From the IMG/VR virus record IMGVR_UViG_3300023172_000200, positions 1 to 23,187 of that record: a stretch of DNA of 23,187 nucleotides; one strand, written 5' to 3'. The translations under genes and the position numbers were made by a program. This DNA is from a virus. The notes under the pieces are model-generated. The model was not told the origin of the DNA. It searched no databases and worked only from the letters and a program-made list of their open reading frames with translations. Shown piece by piece: positions 20,601 through 23,187 of this stretch (within the stretch, counting starts at the first letter, position 1; every line of letters starts with the position of its first letter).

Positions 20601-23187
20601 TGTCTCTTTCAATATCGTAGTTGTTTCCAGCGTTGTTATCTGTTGAAGGAGTCTGGAAAACACCATTGATAAACAGAATTCCATTTCCTGGTTCAACGCC
20701 AGTTGTATCAGCACCACCGACCTTAAGTGTGTATGTCTTACCAATACCAGTAAATGAATCCGAAATATCATCGAATATCATATTGGTATCGTAATTAGAT
20801 CTCAAGAAAGTTCTTCCTGAGAATGAAGCAGTCACATAAGGAAGATTGCTCTCATTTCTTCTTGCTCTATTATTTCCTTTTGGTGGTTCAATAAAGAATA
20901 CTTCATTCTTTACAATGTTGATAGCACCTCTGTATACTTGAACAGTAGATCCGTCCGTGTGTGATGTTGCTGCTGTTCCAACAGATCCTCTCTCAACAGA
21001 AACTGTTGGGAATGTTGCAGCAGCACCAGCAGCAATAAGACCATTGATTGGACCAAGAATTTCTCCGCCAGAGTTGGTGCTAAAACCAACTTCGACGACT
21101 TTCATATATTCTTCGTCAATTTTGAGAAGATCTCTTGGTTGAACCGATGAAATTCCACTAATATTGAAGGTTGAAATGCCTGCAGGGATTCCCCCAGCAA
21201 GATAGTGACCATTAAAGTCTAACTTGTGGTTGACAGGAGTAAATGTAATTGGTTGCTGTACAATACCATCAATTGCAATAACAGTTTTACTTAATTTCTT
21301 AGTAAATTCTAATTCATGGGCATTTCCAAGTCCAGGATCAGTAAAGGTGACAAAGATTCCTGCTCTTGCAAATTCAGGAGTTGTTGCTAATTTAAAAGTA
21401 TCTGGGGTCAGTGCAATTGGATAAACTTTTTCTGGAAGTTTATCAGTGACAATTCCAAGATAATTTGAAGTTGCTCCAATTCCCATTGAAGTTTGACCAA
21501 CTCCAACAAAAGTGGAGACTGGGTTATACAATACTTCTTCGGCTGTGTTAAAGAAGTGATCGGGAAGTGTAAAGAGACCAGTTGCATAATTTAATTTTGT
21601 AGTATCTGAAGGATCAAAGGTCTTCACATAAATTGGTTTTCCATTATGAGTAATTGGGAAGTTTACTCTATTTGCTCTCAGACCGTTCAATCCGTCAAAT
21701 GCCGAAAGGAATAAAAGTTGATTGGAAGGACCATAAGAAAGTGCATTTGCTTGATTGTCAAAATCCATTTGTCTGTAGAAGACTTCATTGAAAGACTGAA
21801 GTTCTACATCATATGGAGAATCTGGATAGAAATTCAAGTAGAAATTCGTTCCTACAATTTCACTACCAAATGTTCCAAGACCACTTACATTATTAACCGC
21901 AGAGAATGGTCCTGGAGTAACAGTTACTTCAAGATCTTTTGCATTTGCCAGAATATTAACTTGGTGTATTGCAGAAGTTTCTCCAACCGAAACACGAACA
22001 ATTGACGCGGCAGAGGAAATTGTATTAATATCAAATGTTCCTGCTCTTACAACATCAGTACCAAATCCAATGACAGATTCAAGTCTAGCACTTCTCTCTG
22101 TTCCTTCTGGTTGATTATTCAATAAGAATCTGTATGTTCCAATACCTGCAGTTGTGTTGCCAAATCCAACAATATTGGTTCTATAATCAAGTGCGTCAGT
22201 TTGACTGAAATTGCGTCCTCTTACAGAAACAATACCAGAAACAGAATCATAAGTTGCAGTTACTAATCCAACAGAAGAAGCACTGTAGGTTTGAGTATTG
22301 TGATCAAAATAGTACTCACTTACATAAGTATCAGATCCATCAAAGTCAACTACTGCTTCAATGTAATTTGTTTCTCTTGTAAATCTATTAGTAACCTCAA
22401 TGTTTGCAAATAATCCTCTGAAGTCTGCGTCAGAAAACTCTGCCAGAGTTTGAATATCATTTCCACTTGGTACACTACTAACACCAACAAATGAAGCAAC
22501 GAGATCAACACAACCTATTGATTGTGTTCCAATACCAGAGTTTCCTGCTGGAAGTGCTTGATACAGGTATGTTTTCTTTATAATCTTTATGTCGTGATCT
22601 GTTTCGTATGGATCTGTTGGTGTAAAGATGAGAGTCTTTCTTCCAATATCATCAATATCTGCACTAAAATCTCCAAGTTTTCTATTTGAGTATGTGGTAT
22701 ATTTTTCAAATAAGAAAATATCATTAGTTGAAGATTGTACAATAAGTTCTGATAATTGAACATCATCAGTGTCTGGATCAACAATCTGAATAACATATCT
22801 TACATGATTATCAACAAAGTCAATCTCCTCAATTTCGACGAAAGTATCTTTAAATCCTCTACTAGAGAACTTGCTACTAATATCGTCATGAGTGAGAACT
22901 CTATTTGTTCTGCATTCGATGTAATCGGTAAGTTTTCTGTTCTGAATTTGCAGAGCATTTGATTGTGGAAGACCACTGATTGAACTTACCCTTGGATCAA
23001 CATCTACAGCATTATCAAAGTAGTTAACTGTGTCAACTCTTCTTTCATTGACAACATCCAAAATAACAATTGAAGTTGTTGATCCACCAAGACCAACAGC
23101 ACTGGATGCTTCAGAAGTAACTCCAACGTCAGCAAAATTCTTCAGACCTGCTGGGTGAATAATACTGTTGACTGGTGCTGAGAGTTC
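17677..23187 (-). CDS. Giant virion structural protein in the gp7 position (N-terminus missing)
   Basis: The frame is open from the right edge to the TAA at 17677, at least 1836 codons. The TTG at 23061 is not the true start: the 42 codons before it contain no stop and read like the same protein (FADVGVTSEASSAVGLGG). Numbering from that TTG, three modules share the pattern [IV]xGxxQxP at about 594 (IDGIVQQP), 793 (FINGVFQTP) and 1302 (FVNGVLQTP); such modules are frequent in phage tail and fibre proteins. GxGY repeats occur at 18336-18565 and 19603-19690. The protein lies just before gp8, where T4 has gp7 (1032 aa), so a baseplate wedge or peripheral role is likely. I see no direct sequence hallmark of T4 gp7. 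Confidence 0.82.
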   Translation of the reverse strand, partial: ELSAPVNSIIHPAGLKNFADVGVTSEASSAVGLGGSTTSIVILDVVNERRVDTVNYFDNAVDVDPRVSSISGLPQSNALQIQNRKLTDYIECRTNRVLTHDDISSKFSSRGFKDTFVEIEEIDFVDNHVRYVIQIVDPDTDDVQLSELIVQSSTNDIFLFEKYTTYSNRKLGDFSADIDDIGRKTLIFTPTDPYETDHDIKIIKKTYLYQALPAGNSGIGTQSIGCVDLVASFVGVSSVPSGNDIQTLAEFSDADFRGLFANIEVTNRFTRETNYIEAVVDFDGSDTYVSEYYFDHNTQTYSASSVGLVTATYDSVSGIVSVRGRNFSQTDALDYRTNIVGFGNTTAGIGTYRFLLNNQPEGTERSARLESVIGFGTDVVRAGTFDINTISSAASIVRVSVGETSAIHQVNILANAKDLEVTVTPGPFSAVNNVSGLGTFGSEIVGTNFYLNFYPDSPYDVELQSFNEVFYRQMDFDNQANALSYGPSNQLLFLSAFDGLNGLRANRVNFPITHNGKPIYVKTFDPSDTTKLNYATGLFTLPDHFFNTAEEVLYNPVSTFVGVGQTSMGIGATSNYLGIVTDKLPEKVYPIALTPDTFKLATTPEFARAGIFVTFTDPGLGNAHELEFTKKLSKTVIAIDGIVQQPITFTPVNHKLDFNGHYLAGGIPAGISTFNISGISSVQPRDLLKIDEEYMKVVEVGFSTNSGGEILGPINGLIAAGAAATFPTVSVERGSVGTAATSHTDGSTVQVYRGAINIVKNEVFFIEPPKGNNRARRNESNLPYVTASFSGRTFLRSNYDTNMIFDDISDSFTGIGKTYTLKVGGADTTGVEPGNGILFINGVFQTPSTDNNAGNNYDIERDTTAGITSVVYTGITSVDGSYILSEFDINQNQLPRGGLIVSLGSTPGLGYAPLVGAKVKAEKNSSGEITNIIGINTYTGSVSISTALYNEVTGILEIETTDSHNLRGGDRVKLANLEFSCSSAHAGVTTTIFPDYDYALDVDNIISATGVAINVGPSTIAHTYESGGTVSRFFDLNFGSGYRSPVSIGITDLAYEHRFVRSISNSITASTGGPFTPTKAKFTSHTGILQLTIPNHGLTTSDTIGIATDGLVFTCSDDDFFTEQPYPRSTDPAAGATLGITTYTTNTISVGVGSAGGAGTGAVIEAVVGAGGTLSFSITNPGQGYVNPSVIIPEPNYENMQVVGVSRLGVGATTEVGRNLLLNLTVGSANTSVGIGSTLFLIDTFKISRSGYGFQPGDVMKVVGLVTAKDFAAPVSDFQLEVVETFSDRFASWSFGEMDYIDSVFGYQDGSRKRFPLYYNGELLSFELDPNNPLSSAIDLDSVLVIFVNGVLQTPGYSYQFTGGTSFLFSEAPKINDKIDIFFYVGIDGVDVTQVETTETIKVGDDLFVRKHPAYNDTQDQLRERSITEITGSDIVETDIYTGPGVNDNIFRPFDWIKQKKDIYVKGDIISKVRPVLETKVFPTARIIGDVSPSSSEIFVDNAQFFDYDEIILDLNSGSFAFDAFMVDSNEPVSAAFTATVSAAGTVSAVTITNAGFGYTTATIDVKFSAPKEIGVGVGTTATGTATVVNGQVTSVSITNSGLGYTNTNPPSIIVEIPRPTYETVTNVQNVQGFSGIITGISTTTGVGGHPLALKFNFRAMTDYGLNGEANVASDALDLIAGYPVMIYDTTVGNGVTSVNSSDSAVVGIGTTFLDNVYVVSSITSLASNAEIICNVHSNSPVIGILESGNFDDLQAGLTTSLGYLSWGRIYNYDNRSNGISIGVTGLTVDAGLSTFPTIQRRGNFGEGKTGAVRSRKPRADGVSLEADNSLPFYIQ
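18336..18565 (-). repeat. Two GxGY beta repeats in the gp7-position protein
   Basis: Two adjacent units read VTITNAGFGYTTATIDV and VSITNSGLGYTNTNPPSII, joined by a Gly/Thr/Ala spacer. They are close to the units in gp14. A third, looser unit (FSITNPGQGYVNPSVII) lies at about 19603-19690. Boundaries are approximate. Confidence 0.75.

Noticed and set aside
23059-23061. TTG as the start of the gp7-position protein
   Set aside because: The frame stays open to the window edge and the upstream 42 codons read like the same protein.

Overview
The window looks like a piece of the late structural region of a T4-like marine myovirus, most likely a cyanophage of Prochlorococcus or Synechococcus (a pelagiphage relative cannot be excluded). 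Evidence: every real gene is on the minus strand and tightly packed. Read right to left, the order follows the T4 tail/neck/packaging block (gp8, then gp13, gp14, gp15, gp16). Exact T4-type late promoter elements (TATAAATA) occur on the coding strand. The large structural proteins have the Gly/Thr/Ser-rich beta-repeat style typical of marine cyanophages. I see no tRNA, insertion sequence, CRISPR array, integrase or host gene.

Layout in the direction of transcription. (1) 23187-17677: a very large virion protein in the gp7 position, open at the right edge, so its N-terminus is outside the window. (2) A 30-nt gap holding a late promoter. (3) gp8 baseplate wedge. (4) A 2473-aa DUF4815-type tail/baseplate protein. 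(5) Two small ORFs of 70 and 56 aa. (6) A 37-nt gap with a second exact late promoter. (7) A 75-aa fibre-related protein, a 568-aa fibre-like protein and a 62-aa coiled coil. (8) Neck proteins gp13 and gp14, tail completion protein gp15 and small terminase gp16. (9) An 839-aa basic, cysteine-module protein lying between gp16 and the next gene. That next gene starts in the last 9 bases and by T4 order should be the large terminase gp17.

Functionally, the right half builds the baseplate and its appendages. The left half builds the neck, joins head to tail and begins DNA packaging. The two promoters divide the block into a baseplate segment and a fibre/neck/packaging segment. Many genes are coupled by TAATG or by one- to five-base gaps. 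Only two internal genes have a strong GGAGG ribosome-binding site, and both sites are embedded in the last codons of the preceding gene.

The most unusual items are the 839-aa modular protein with 15 cysteines all inside short basic modules, four NWR/DWR-type motifs and two hydrophobic helices; a four-fold GxGY beta-repeat block inserted in gp14 and echoed in other virion proteins; a dockerin-like calcium loop in gp15; and a duplicated gene-end/ribosome-binding-site junction.
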